NCBI GenBank assembly: GCA_016281495.1
Contig: JAEEIU010000058.1
Location: 1-64,000 of the forward strand
Reading direction: 5' to 3'
From: Treponema sp.
GTDB taxonomy: Bacteria; Spirochaetota; Spirochaetia; Treponematales; Treponemataceae
Length of the DNA stretch: 64,000 nt
The notes under the pieces are model-generated. The model did no database searches, was not told where the DNA came from, and worked only from the letters and a program-made list of their open reading frames with translations. Made by a program: the position numbers and the translations under genes. How positions within the stretch are numbered: position 1 is the first letter of the stretch; the number at the start of each line of letters is the position of its first letter. This document shows positions 50,789 through 59,618 of the stretch, one piece after another.

Positions 50789-51610
50789 TTGCCAGAAAAC
50801 AAAAAATATCCCTCATGGGAAGAACTAACATTCGCTAACAATTTCCTTTTCTGTAAGATCATGGAAAGTGAGCCGGAGCTGTGCCGTCAGATTCTTGAGA
50901 TGCTTTTACATATCAAAATTAGCAAACTCAAGAAGCCCGAAGCTGAGCGGACTATGCAGGAGACTCTGGATTCAAAAAGTGTGCGGTTCGATGTCTATAC
51001 AAGTGATGCCAGACGTATATTTGACATCGAAATTCAGACTACGAACAACAAGAACCTGCCAAAGCGGGCAAGATATTACCAGAGTGTCATAGACCTTGAT
51101 AACCTTTCAAAAGGTATCAAATACTCAAAGCTAAAGGACTCCTACGTGATTTTCCTATGCCTTGAGCCGCCGTTCAGGAAAAGCAAGCCTGTCTATTTCT
51201 TTGAGAACCTGTGCAGAGACAATCCTGAAATAAAATTGAACGACAGGGCCTACAAGGTCTTTTTCAATGCCAAAGAATATGCTAACATGAAGAGTGACGA
51301 GGAGAAGGCCTTTTTCAGGTTCCTTGCAGAACAGAAAGCCGACAGTGAGCTGACCAAATCGCTGGAAAAGAAAGTTCGCTTCGCCAAGAAAAACATGAAG
51401 TGGAGGAAGCAGTACATGACATGGCAGCAGACAATAGACGAAGAAAAAGAAATCTCCTATGAAGAAGGTCGTACGGAAGGAAAATCCGAGAAAGCAATAG
51501 AGGGGACAGAGAACTTTTTGAGGGCTAATATAGATCCTGAAACTATTGCCCGCTGTATGGGTCTTCCTTTGGAGCAGGTCTTGCAGATTAAGGAAAACCT
51601 TGAGGCATAA
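50789..51610 (+). CDS. Rpn-family PD-(D/E)XK nuclease/putative transposase
   Basis: This 273-residue protein starts at TTG 50789 after a strong GGAGGT site. LTFANNFLFCKIMESEPELC opens it, and VRFDVYTSDARRIFDIEIQT contains the D...ExQ nuclease core. ARYYQSVIDLDNLSKGIKY and SYVIFLCLEPPF follow, as in the Rpn/PDDEXK transposase-like family that promotes recombination. The C-terminus has a charged helix (EEGRTEGKSEKAIEG) and a small helical end domain. Such genes occur in many copies in some genomes. No terminal repeats of an insertion sequence are seen around it. Confidence 0.82.
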   Translation: MPENKKYPSWEELTFANNFLFCKIMESEPELCRQILEMLLHIKISKLKKPEAERTMQETLDSKSVRFDVYTSDARRIFDIEIQTTNNKNLPKRARYYQSVIDLDNLSKGIKYSKLKDSYVIFLCLEPPFRKSKPVYFFENLCRDNPEIKLNDRAYKVFFNAKEYANMKSDEEKAFFRFLAEQKADSELTKSLEKKVRFAKKNMKWRKQYMTWQQTIDEEKEISYEEGRTEGKSEKAIEGTENFLRANIDPETIARCMGLPLEQVLQIKENLEA

Positions 51611-51649
51611 AGTCCACCCCCTAAATTCCTGTTATTTCCCGAATTTTCT

Positions 51650-51684
51650 TTGACAATTATCTCCATAAGCGGTATATTTATAGT
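51650..51684 (+). promoter_or_regulatory. htrA-type gene promoter, leaderless arrangement
   Basis: A consensus TTGACA (51650-51655) and TATATT (51673-51678) are 17 bases apart, with six bases between the -10 and ATG 51685. No Shine-Dalgarno is present. Confidence 0.7.
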
Positions 51685-52935
51685 ATGAAAATGAATTCGA
51701 AATTTACTACTATTATAAGTTCAATAATCACTGGTGTTGTGGCCGCTGTTGCTGCGGTTGTTGTCTGCGTTTTTGTTGTCCCAGGACGACAGAATCAGGC
51801 TGCGGTTATAGAAACTGAGGATGAGCCTGTTGTTCTTGCCGATGCAGGAATTTCAACTCATGAACTTCAGCTTCAGACAAATACTCCAGTGCTCACGGTT
51901 GCAAATCCGTCTAATGCCTATACCCAGGACGAAGCCCAGAACATCGCCGTATACGAGAAATGCAATGAGGCTGTCGTGAACATTACCACCCAGGTTATGG
52001 GATACAACTGGTTCCTTGAGCCTGTGGTTGCCTCAAGCGGTTCCGGTTCCGGTTCCATAATTGATGCAAGGGGATATGTCGTAACAAACGTTCACGTAAT
52101 CGAGAATGCCAGCTCAATCACGATTTCCCTTGCCGACGGTACAAGCTATGAGGGAACTGTTGTAGGTAAGGATGTTGAAAGCGACATCGCCGTACTCAAG
52201 TTTACACCGCCCAAAGGTGTTGAGTTAAAGACAATTGCATTTGGTGACAGCGACAACCTCAAGGTAGGTCAGAAGGTAATTGCCATCGGAAACCCGTTTG
52301 CTCTTGAACGCACCATGACAACAGGCATAGTTTCAGGTCTTGGCCGCCCGATTCAGGAAAGCGAAAACGTCATCATACGCAACATGATTCAGACCGACGC
52401 TGCAATCAATCCGGGTAATTCAGGAGGACCTCTTCTTGACAGCCAGGGAAGGATGATTGGAATCAACACCATCATCTATTCAAACAGCGGTTCTTCAAGT
52501 GGAGTCGGATTTGCAGTTCCCGTCAGCACCGCACGCCGTGTCGTAAGCGATTTGATCAGCTATGGCAAGGTAAACCGTGGTGTCATGATGCTGTCCCTCG
52601 TGCAGAATACAAGCCGCATTGCAAACTATGCGGGCTACGAGGTCAAGACAGGCATGATTGTAAGCCGCGTTCGCTCAGGTAGCCTTGCAGAATCAGCAGG
52701 AATCAAGGGTGGAACAAGAGCCGTTCAATACGGAACGTTCAATGCCAAGACAATTTATCTTGGTGGCGATGTCATAACAAAGATAGACGGCCTCAAGGTT
52801 GATACCCTGGCAGACTATTATGCCGCCCTGGAAGACAAGGTTCCCGGCGATACAGTAACCGTAACAGTATACCGTAACAAGAAATACGTGGACATAAAGG
52901 TAAAGCTGGAAGCCGAATCACAAACATCCATTTGA
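51685..52935 (+). CDS. HtrA/DegP-type serine protease with PDZ domain
   Basis: This 416-residue protein has an N-terminal membrane segment (residues about 8-33) that should anchor it facing the periplasm. The trypsin-like triad is His137 (YVVTNVHVIE), Asp167 (ESDIAVLKF) and Ser246 (AAINPGNSGGPLLD). One PDZ domain follows (MIVSRVRSGSLAESAGIKGG, then DVITKIDGLKVDTLADYYAA). It degrades or refolds damaged envelope proteins. A single PDZ fits the DegS/HtrA type. The gene ends in a strong terminator. Confidence 0.93.
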   Translation: MKMNSKFTTIISSIITGVVAAVAAVVVCVFVVPGRQNQAAVIETEDEPVVLADAGISTHELQLQTNTPVLTVANPSNAYTQDEAQNIAVYEKCNEAVVNITTQVMGYNWFLEPVVASSGSGSGSIIDARGYVVTNVHVIENASSITISLADGTSYEGTVVGKDVESDIAVLKFTPPKGVELKTIAFGDSDNLKVGQKVIAIGNPFALERTMTTGIVSGLGRPIQESENVIIRNMIQTDAAINPGNSGGPLLDSQGRMIGINTIIYSNSGSSSGVGFAVPVSTARRVVSDLISYGKVNRGVMMLSLVQNTSRIANYAGYEVKTGMIVSRVRSGSLAESAGIKGGTRAVQYGTFNAKTIYLGGDVITKIDGLKVDTLADYYAALEDKVPGDTVTVTVYRNKKYVDIKVKLEAESQTSI

Positions 52936-53047
52936 TGTGATGGGGGGAACGCGAAGAAAACCGGATGCAACATCAGACCGCTATGGTTTCCGTGTAGTGC
53001 GTAACGCAGAATGATTATGAGTCATTCAATTTGAAACTGTTTTGAAC

Positions 53048-53080
53048 GGGCACTCTCGTTTTGGGGGAGTGCCCTTTTTT
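53048..53080 (+). terminator. rho-independent terminator after htrA-type gene
   Basis: GGGCACTCTC (53048-53057) pairs with GGGAGTGCCC (53065-53074) and six T follow. It lies about 110 bases after the protease stop and just before the end of the convergent gene. Confidence 0.9.
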
Positions 53081-53081
53081 A

Positions 53082-54446
53082 TCACTTTTTCAGCAGCACG
53101 GAGTTTATTCCCGCACTAAGATTAACGCAGACATTCTTGATGCTGAACGATGAATTGAGGGAGGCTTCGGCCTTGAGGTTTTTTATTGTTCCTGTATTTT
53201 CAGTCAGGGTAATCTTTCCTCTTGCTGAAAGCCTGAATGGATTTGCGAGCGTGAGTTTCTGTGCAAGGGAAAAGGTTCCATCGGAATCATCAAACTGGGC
53301 GGTAAGGGTGGTGCCGGCTCCCAAAATTCCAATCTTGTACGAAAGGTTCAGGCTGCCCCAGATTTTTGCCTCATCATCCAATTGGTCCAATGTCCAGTAT
53401 CCGCTTGCCTTTACCGAAAAGCCTGGTGTTGAATAGGACAGGTCTCCGCGTATTGTGTAAATGCTGTATGGAATCCTAAGTGGGTCAGAGCTGATTTTCA
53501 TGCCGTCGTAAAAAAGCAGGCCTGCCCTAAAGCGTTTTTTTACGGGTCCCAGACACAGCTCAGGATTTATGAAGAACTGTGTCCGTACGCATGGCCTTGA
53601 ACCGCTTGTGGTTATCAGTTCACTGTCGCAGAGAAAGAGGCCCGTGTGCAGGCTCCAGTTTTTAAAATCAAGGGAATTAAGGGTCTTGAACCAAAGCCGT
53701 ATTCCGCCAAATGGATCCTCATAAAGAGCCGAGGATGTGGATGTGCCGAATGCCCCTGACTTAAAGGCAATTTCCGCCATGGCCGCAAAGTAGTCGTCGC
53801 GTGGATAAAGTGCCCTTTGGGAAAACCATGATGTTCCTGCTTCCCTTGAATGGAAAAAGCTTCCTGCCGTAAGTGAAACGGAAAATGATTTTGCCCATGA
53901 CGTGTTGAATTGATAACAGAGCGAAGAAGCCCATTCCTTTTCCATGTTTGCCATTCCTTGGGCTTGAATTTTGCCGGGTCCCAGCTTAAGGCCAAAGTCA
54001 AGTGCCGCCGCCAATGGACTGACCGCTGAGTTGTAGGAAGGAAGGTTTGCGGAAATTGCCCCTGTTGAACCTGGACTTGAATGAAAGGCAGTTCCAGCAG
54101 AGAGGGAAGGGGATGAAAGCTTTGCCAATGCGCCTGAAAACTTGAGTGTGCCAGCCTTGATGCCGCAGTCCAGATTGAGCTTCGGTATGACAAAGGAATA
54201 TTCAACCCCATAGCGGAAGACTGGGCCACCAGTGGAACTTGAATCTGAATCGCCAATGCCGAATGACGCGGAAAAATCCTTCCAGTCAATCTCGATGCCT
54301 GCATCTTTCTTTAACGCCACATTTCCCTTGTCGCGCGAAGTGGAGGCGCTTATGGAGGCATAGGTTTCAATTTCAGGCCATTCAACCGCAAATGCCTGAA
54401 ATCCCGTCAGCAAAAAATATAATGAAATAAAAATAATTTTCCTCAT
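53082..54446 (-). CDS. exported beta-rich protein, probably outer membrane
   Basis: This 454-residue protein has a signal peptide (MRKIIFISLYFLLTGFQAFA) and a mature sequence of alternating polar and hydrophobic residues rich in Ser, Gly and aromatics, with repeated strand-like segments (FRAGLLFYDGMKIS, IYTIRGDLSYSTPGFSVKAS, LRLSARGKI-like). This suggests a membrane beta-barrel, but I do not recognise the family. It does not end with an aromatic residue (it ends NSVLLKK), unlike the porin-like protein at 12321. It has no close partner gene. Confidence 0.6.
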   Translation of the reverse strand: MRKIIFISLYFLLTGFQAFAVEWPEIETYASISASTSRDKGNVALKKDAGIEIDWKDFSASFGIGDSDSSSTGGPVFRYGVEYSFVIPKLNLDCGIKAGTLKFSGALAKLSSPSLSAGTAFHSSPGSTGAISANLPSYNSAVSPLAAALDFGLKLGPGKIQAQGMANMEKEWASSLCYQFNTSWAKSFSVSLTAGSFFHSREAGTSWFSQRALYPRDDYFAAMAEIAFKSGAFGTSTSSALYEDPFGGIRLWFKTLNSLDFKNWSLHTGLFLCDSELITTSGSRPCVRTQFFINPELCLGPVKKRFRAGLLFYDGMKISSDPLRIPYSIYTIRGDLSYSTPGFSVKASGYWTLDQLDDEAKIWGSLNLSYKIGILGAGTTLTAQFDDSDGTFSLAQKLTLANPFRLSARGKITLTENTGTIKNLKAEASLNSSFSIKNVCVNLSAGINSVLLKK

Positions 54447-54537
54447 ACTTTTTAATTAGCACCATAAATGTGATTTTTAACAAAAAAACGGGAAAAAAAT
54501 GAAAAAAAATATAAACCGGACGCTTAAAGCCCCCCAC

Positions 54538-54577
54538 TTGCATTAAAGCCTGAAACCTTGTAAACTACCCGCATTAT
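54538..54577 (+). promoter_or_regulatory. DEAD-box helicase gene promoter, near-leaderless
   Basis: TTGCAT (54538-54543) and TAAACT (54561-54566) are 17 bases apart. ATG 54578 lies 11 bases after the -10, so a leader of about five bases is expected, too short for a Shine-Dalgarno. Confidence 0.55.
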
Positions 54578-56596
54578 ATGGAAGAAGAACTGTTGGAAGA
54601 AAAATTAATTATACCCGCTGACGAAGCTTTGGAAAAGAACGAAGATTTGAACGACGAAAGAACAGCTGAAGAAGACGAAGAACAGGAAATATCATTTGAA
54701 GATCTGGGTCTTGATGAAATTACCCTTGCTGCAATAAAGAGAAAGAAGTTTGAGCATCCATCTCCGATTCAAGTACTTGCAATTCCGCGTTTGTTAAATG
54801 GAGAAGAAAATGTCGTGGCCCGTGCCAGAACTGGAACTGGAAAAACCGCCGCATTCGGACTTCCTCTTGTGCAAACCCTGCGTGAGGATCTTGGTCATGT
54901 TCGCGCGATTATTCTTGAGCCTACACGAGAACTTGCAATGCAGACTGCAAACGAGATGTCTTCATTTGCAACCGGAAAATTCCCCCGCAGCCTTGTTGTT
55001 TACGGTGGATCATCTTATTCTGAGCAGATACGTGCGCTTAAAAAGGGCGTGGAGATTGTAGTTGGAACTCCTGGACGTGTTCAGGATTTGATAGACAGAA
55101 AGGCACTGGATATAAGCCAGATTGAATATTTTATTCTGGATGAAGGCGACGAAATGCTGGACATGGGTTTTGTCGACGACATCGAAAACATTTTTTCATG
55201 TGCCAACACTACATGCCGTGTCCTGCTTTTTAGTGCTACTATTCCAGCTCCAATTCTTAAGATTGCCGGCAAGTTCATGGGCGATTACGAGATTGTGGAG
55301 GAAGAGGGGCACGAGGAAGAACCTCTTTTGATCAAGCAGGAATACTGGGTTGTAAAAGAAAGCGAAAAGAACGAGGCCCTTATCCGCCTGATTGATTATT
55401 CTCCTGATTTTTACGGTCTTGTGTTCGTGCAGAAAAAATCTGATGCGGATTACCTTAGCAAATTCCTTGACGAAAAGGGGTACAAGGTAGGAGCGTTGCA
55501 TGGAGACATTCCGCAGGGACAGAGGGAAAAAATCCTTGCAGGGTTCCGTGCAAAACGAACGAGAATTCTTGTTGCCACCGATGTTGCGGCACGCGGTATC
55601 GATATAGAAGGTCTTACACATGTTGTGAACTATGAGCTGCCTTTTGACGGTCCAACCTATGTTCACAGAATAGGCCGTACGGGAAGGGCTGGAGCTGCCG
55701 GCATGGCGGTTACTTTGGTGCGTCCTGAGGAAACAAGAAGAAAGCTACGTTTCCTTTGTACTGCAATAAAAAAATCTGCCAAGGGAGAAATGGTTCAGGG
55801 CCAGGTTCCGGGTGTTGATGAGGTTATTGCGGCAAAAAAGGAACGCCTGTTCGACGAGGTAAAGCAAAAGCTTCAGAACCAGAGCGAAAAAGAATCAGAC
55901 GCTCAGACAAAGGAAGAAGGTGCGGAAAAGGAAGTTACTATTTTTGATGCTCTTGCCCAGGAACTGTGTCAGGACAAGGATCCAAGACAGGTCCTTGCAT
56001 CTTTGCTGGAAGCCACATACGGTAATGAGCTTAGCAAAAGCCGTTACGGAAAAATAAACCAGTCAGCCTCAAAGTCACGCGACAGGTTTTCTACTGTTGC
56101 ACAAAACCAGATCCGCCTTTATGTTCAGATGGGATGGAATGACGGCTACACCCCCAAAAAAATCGCAGACTATTTTACAAAGCTTCTTCATGTCCGTTCA
56201 AGGGATGTTGATGCAATTGATATGGCAGACAACTTCTGTCTGTTGAGTTTGCCCAAGGCAGCCGGAGAAAAGGCACTGGAAATCTCCAGCCGTGACAAGA
56301 GTGTTCCCCACATGCATGTTGACTCCAAATCGGTCATGGCTAATGATGACGATGAATCATATTCAAGGAAGAAACGCGGCAGGGGAGAAGGTTCAAGAGG
56401 TTCCTCAAGGGGCGGTTCCGACAGGTATGCGGTGGCAAAAAAGGATGAAAGGAAACGTGGCGGTGACAGTCCCAAAGGCTCACGCTCAAAGGGAAAGGAA
56501 ACCAAGCACGGACGCGCAAATGTCCACAATGCAACCCAAAGGTCTACCCGTGGTTCTGCAGCCCTGTACAAAAAAGGTGGAAGCGAAGAGTATTGA
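54578..56596 (+). CDS. DEAD-box RNA helicase with DbpA-type RNA-binding domain and basic tail
   Basis: This 672-residue protein has an acidic N-terminal extension of about 40 residues and then the helicase core: FEHPSPIQ (Q motif), ARTGTGKTAAFG (motif I), PTRELAMQ, FILDEGDEMLDMGF (motif II), LLFSATIP (motif III), ATDVAARGIDIE and YVHRIGRTGRAG. Motif II reads DEGD instead of DEAD. A DbpA-like domain (NQIRLYVQMGWNDGYTPKKI, then VDAIDMADNFCLLSLP) and a Lys/Arg/Gly/Ser-rich tail follow. It probably unwinds rRNA or mRNA during ribosome assembly or decay. It resembles CsdA/DbpA-type helicases. Confidence 0.92.
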   Translation: MEEELLEEKLIIPADEALEKNEDLNDERTAEEDEEQEISFEDLGLDEITLAAIKRKKFEHPSPIQVLAIPRLLNGEENVVARARTGTGKTAAFGLPLVQTLREDLGHVRAIILEPTRELAMQTANEMSSFATGKFPRSLVVYGGSSYSEQIRALKKGVEIVVGTPGRVQDLIDRKALDISQIEYFILDEGDEMLDMGFVDDIENIFSCANTTCRVLLFSATIPAPILKIAGKFMGDYEIVEEEGHEEEPLLIKQEYWVVKESEKNEALIRLIDYSPDFYGLVFVQKKSDADYLSKFLDEKGYKVGALHGDIPQGQREKILAGFRAKRTRILVATDVAARGIDIEGLTHVVNYELPFDGPTYVHRIGRTGRAGAAGMAVTLVRPEETRRKLRFLCTAIKKSAKGEMVQGQVPGVDEVIAAKKERLFDEVKQKLQNQSEKESDAQTKEEGAEKEVTIFDALAQELCQDKDPRQVLASLLEATYGNELSKSRYGKINQSASKSRDRFSTVAQNQIRLYVQMGWNDGYTPKKIADYFTKLLHVRSRDVDAIDMADNFCLLSLPKAAGEKALEISSRDKSVPHMHVDSKSVMANDDDESYSRKKRGRGEGSRGSSRGGSDRYAVAKKDERKRGGDSPKGSRSKGKETKHGRANVHNATQRSTRGSAALYKKGGSEEY

Positions 56597-56610
56597 TGGG
56601 CTTTAAAAAG

Positions 56611-56676
56611 ATTGTCACGCGGATTCGAAATTGCGACGCAATTTCTTTAAATTTGATTTTTTGGATCCCTGTGATA
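56611..56676. repeat. GTCACRCGGATTCG repeat copy
   Basis: It begins ATTGTCACGCGGATTCGAAA and includes the palindrome AAATTGCGACGCAATTT. Its right edge is uncertain; GTGATA near 56670 may be the inverted end. It lies between the helicase gene and the ilvB promoter. Confidence 0.65.
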
Positions 56677-56716
56677 ACTCCTTTCCCCCTTTAGTTTTAT
56701 CGATATTTCAACCTTA

Positions 56717-56756
56717 TTGAAATAATTGTGTTTTCCTTGTATACTTGCTTCTAATT
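56717..56756 (+). promoter_or_regulatory. ilvB promoter, near-leaderless
   Basis: TTGAAA (56717-56722) and TATACT (56740-56745) are 17 bases apart. ATG 56757 lies 11 bases after the -10, giving an expected leader of about five bases without a Shine-Dalgarno. Confidence 0.65.
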
Positions 56757-58520
56757 ATGATTAAAGCGACAGGATCCCAGATTATTGTTAAGTTATTGGA
56801 ATTAGAAGGAATTGATACCGTGGCGGGGTTGCCGGGCGGTTACATCCTTCCATTGTATGATGAGTTGAACCGTTCATCAATCAAGCATGTTCTTGTACGT
56901 CAGGAACAGGCGGCAGGTTTTATTGCCCAGGGAATGACACGTTCCACAGGTAAGCCTGCAGTATGCATGGTCACAAGCGGACCGGGTGCGATGAACCTTC
57001 TTACGGCTATTGCAGATGCCAGGTGCGATTCAGTTCCGATCATTGCATTTACAGGTCAGGTAAACACCAACCTCATTGGAACCGATGGTTTCCAGGAAGC
57101 GGATACATTTGGACTTTCTTTCCCGATAACAAAACACAGCATGATGATAAAGGATCCCAAGGATCTTCTTACTGCCATTCCTCTTGCTTTCAGCATTGCC
57201 GTGAGTGGAAGGCCAGGACCTGTCCTGATTGATTTACCCAAGGACGTTCAAACTGCAGTAGTTGAGTTTGAAAAATGGCCGGAGGTTCAAAGCCTTGCCT
57301 CTCAGAAAAAATCAGAGTTTGCAAAAAGATTTGCCACCCCAAAAAATCAGATTCCTTCAATCGTAAAGAACATGGCGGAGTCCCTTGTGCTTGCAAAAAA
57401 GCCTGTCCTCTTTGTGGGTGGTGGATGTAACGATAAAAAGGCTTCAAGTGCGATAAAGGACTTTACTTCCATATACAATATTCCTGTTGTAACGACTCTT
57501 ATGGGAATCGGTGCGGTTCCCCGTTCAAGTTCCACTAATCTTGGAATGGTCGGCATGCATGGAACAATTGCCGCAAACAGGGCGATGCATGATGCTGATT
57601 TGATTCTTGCTCTGGGCGTTCGTTTTGATGACAGGGCCACAGGATTGATAAGTCAGTTCTGTCCTGATGCAAAAATACTGCATATAGATCTTGATGCCGC
57701 CGAGATAAACAAGATTCTTTCCGCTGAATATTCTATGGTCAGTGCGGTGGAGACTGTGCTGCCACTTATAACTGCAAATCTGTCAAAGGAAAAGCCTTCT
57801 TCATGTACAAAGGCAGTTGCAAAGGAATGTGAGGCTGCAAGAAAAGAATGGATAAAGACATTGACTGAACTTTATTCAAGGACAGAAAGTGATCTGGCTG
57901 GACGGTGCAAGTCTGTTCCAAAACAAAGCGTCAATCCACGTGCTTTCATACGCGATATTCCTTTGATGGCACAAAAGGCTGGGGTCAAGGAAAGCAATAT
58001 AATTGTAACCACAGACGTAGGCCAGCATCAGATGTGGTCTGCCCAGTATTATCCTGTTGAACATCCTCGCCAGTTCCTTACAAGCGGTTCACTGGGAACA
58101 ATGGGATTTGGACTTCCATGTGCCATTGGTGCGGCCCTTGCAAATAAAAACAAGCGTGTCGTTTGTATAAGCGGTGACGGTTCAATCCTGATGAACATTC
58201 AGGAACTTATTACGCTTGCAGAAGAAGGCCTGAACGTAACGGTTTTTGTCCTGCAGAACGGAAGCCTTGGTATGGTACGCCAGCAGCAGATGTATCTTTT
58301 CAACAAGAATTATTCTGCATCAGAGTTCAAGAAAGAACCAGATTTCCTGACTGTTGCAAAAGGATTTGGAATTGATGCCATAGATGCAAACGCAGATCCC
58401 GAATGGTATAAAAAGGCATTCACCAAGGGACCTCATCTTGTGCGCCTTAACATTCACATCGATGACAATGTACTTCCTTTTGTTGCGGCAGGTCATGCAA
58501 ATATCGATCCAATCCGGTAA
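56757..58520 (+). CDS. ilvB: acetolactate synthase, catalytic subunit
   Basis: This 587-residue ThDP enzyme makes 2-acetolactate (and acetohydroxybutyrate) for branched-chain amino acids. The catalytic Glu is in HVLVRQEQAAGFIAQGMTR. The ThDP/Mg motif runs from CISGDGSILMNIQELIT to VLQNGSLGMVRQQQ. The central domain (LALGVRFDDRATGL) and FLTSGSLGTMGFGLPCAIGA are typical of the AHAS catalytic subunit rather than pyruvate oxidase. No ilvN regulatory subunit or ilvC follows; a membrane protein begins four bases later. A catabolic acetolactate synthase role is less likely but possible. Confidence 0.9.
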   Translation: MIKATGSQIIVKLLELEGIDTVAGLPGGYILPLYDELNRSSIKHVLVRQEQAAGFIAQGMTRSTGKPAVCMVTSGPGAMNLLTAIADARCDSVPIIAFTGQVNTNLIGTDGFQEADTFGLSFPITKHSMMIKDPKDLLTAIPLAFSIAVSGRPGPVLIDLPKDVQTAVVEFEKWPEVQSLASQKKSEFAKRFATPKNQIPSIVKNMAESLVLAKKPVLFVGGGCNDKKASSAIKDFTSIYNIPVVTTLMGIGAVPRSSSTNLGMVGMHGTIAANRAMHDADLILALGVRFDDRATGLISQFCPDAKILHIDLDAAEINKILSAEYSMVSAVETVLPLITANLSKEKPSSCTKAVAKECEAARKEWIKTLTELYSRTESDLAGRCKSVPKQSVNPRAFIRDIPLMAQKAGVKESNIIVTTDVGQHQMWSAQYYPVEHPRQFLTSGSLGTMGFGLPCAIGAALANKNKRVVCISGDGSILMNIQELITLAEEGLNVTVFVLQNGSLGMVRQQQMYLFNKNYSASEFKKEPDFLTVAKGFGIDAIDANADPEWYKKAFTKGPHLVRLNIHIDDNVLPFVAAGHANIDPIR

Positions 58521-58524
58521 TTAA

Positions 58525-59535
58525 ATGAAAGGAAAGCTTGACTTAAAATCATGTATCTTTATTGCTCTTGCCGTATTGATGATTGTGGCGGGCATTTTGA
58601 TTTTGGTCTTTTGCTTTTCCAAAAAATCGCTTGATGAAAAAATTGCAGACGAACAGATAAGGGACAAGGTTGACTGTACGATTTTGCCTTCGCCTCGTGG
58701 AAAAAATCCGTTTGTTGGAAAAAGTTTTGAGATAAGAACGGAAAGCACCTTAAGTCGATTTTCTTTTGCCGATGACGGAATGCTTTATGTAACAGAGCCG
58801 TGTACTCTGGATAAAAGGCTTACCATAACGCTTGAGTCAAGCTGCGAATACACATGGAACACCGATATGCAGGAACTTTATGTTAAGCCTGTCTCATATA
58901 AAATAAATGAAGATTATTCATCATATTCAAATCAAATCAAAAGGCACTGTGCAAGTCTTTCCCTTGATGCATTGGATAAACTTCCATATCCATGGTACAG
59001 TCAGGAAGACAAAAGAACTGCCGACTCTCTGTTGCAAAAGTATTTTTCCATCCTGATTGACAAAAAGCTTTTTGAACTTGAAAAATATAATTATGATGTT
59101 CAGGATCATGGCTTGATGCTGGATAAAATTGAAGATGACATTTTCAATAATGCTGTGTCATTTGCTTTGGATTCAGAGCAGGCCGAAACAACGGTAAAAA
59201 TTTCAAGGTATCAGATTGCAATTTCCTGTCCGGATGATGAATCGGGAAACCCTGTGTTTTATGCAGGAATACCGGAATTTGATGAAGAGAAAAAAGTGTG
59301 TGTTGCAAAGCTGTGCCGCCTCTTTTATGATGATTCAATTCAAATAGAGTCAGGCAGCAGGATAAAGCTTGGATTTTTGCCACAGGAAATGGACGAGGTA
59401 AACGGAGTCATTTCTATAAAAGTCAAGGTCCTGGATGTTCCCGAGGAAACCGGCATAAAGGATGGAGATGTTCTTGTGGCCTCTGCAAGAAGTGCGGGGG
59501 ACCTTATGTGGTATAATCTTTCTTCATCTGAATGA
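58525..59535 (+). CDS. membrane-anchored protein of unknown function
   Basis: This 336-residue protein has one N-terminal membrane helix (IFIALAVLMIVAGILILVFC) and a probably periplasmic domain. It contains two cysteine-bearing strands (EPCTLDKRLTITLESSCEY) and a C-terminal stretch (SRIKLGFLPQEMDEVNGVIS, IKVKVLDVPEETGIKDGD). I do not recognise the family. It starts four bases after ilvB and is therefore probably cotranscribed, although nothing in it suggests a link with acetolactate synthesis. Confidence 0.55.
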   Translation: MKGKLDLKSCIFIALAVLMIVAGILILVFCFSKKSLDEKIADEQIRDKVDCTILPSPRGKNPFVGKSFEIRTESTLSRFSFADDGMLYVTEPCTLDKRLTITLESSCEYTWNTDMQELYVKPVSYKINEDYSSYSNQIKRHCASLSLDALDKLPYPWYSQEDKRTADSLLQKYFSILIDKKLFELEKYNYDVQDHGLMLDKIEDDIFNNAVSFALDSEQAETTVKISRYQIAISCPDDESGNPVFYAGIPEFDEEKKVCVAKLCRLFYDDSIQIESGSRIKLGFLPQEMDEVNGVISIKVKVLDVPEETGIKDGDVLVASARSAGDLMWYNLSSSE

Positions 59536-59570
59536 TTTTGTTCGTGCACATGGGCTTGTAATTCCCTATA

Positions 59571-59618
59571 TTGCCCATTTTTTTATTTCATATTACAATG
59601 GACGGCAAGGAATTGAAT
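59571..59618 (+). promoter_or_regulatory. pyrophosphatase gene promoter and ribosome binding site
   Basis: TTGCCC (59571-59576) and TACAAT (59594-59599) are 17 bases apart. The expected start near 59606 leaves a leader of about 13 bases containing AAGGA (59608-59612) before ATG 59619. In-frame codons upstream fall before the transcript start. Confidence 0.55.

Noticed and set aside
50789-51610. Insertion sequence carrying the Rpn-type gene
   Set aside because: No terminal inverted repeats or target duplication were seen around it; the repeat element at 50607-50710 is part of the dispersed intergenic family.
52936-53047. Small RNA or tRNA-like sequence after the htrA-type gene
   Set aside because: The stretch has no cloverleaf and no promoter; it reads as the 3' untranslated region leading to the terminator at 53048-53080.
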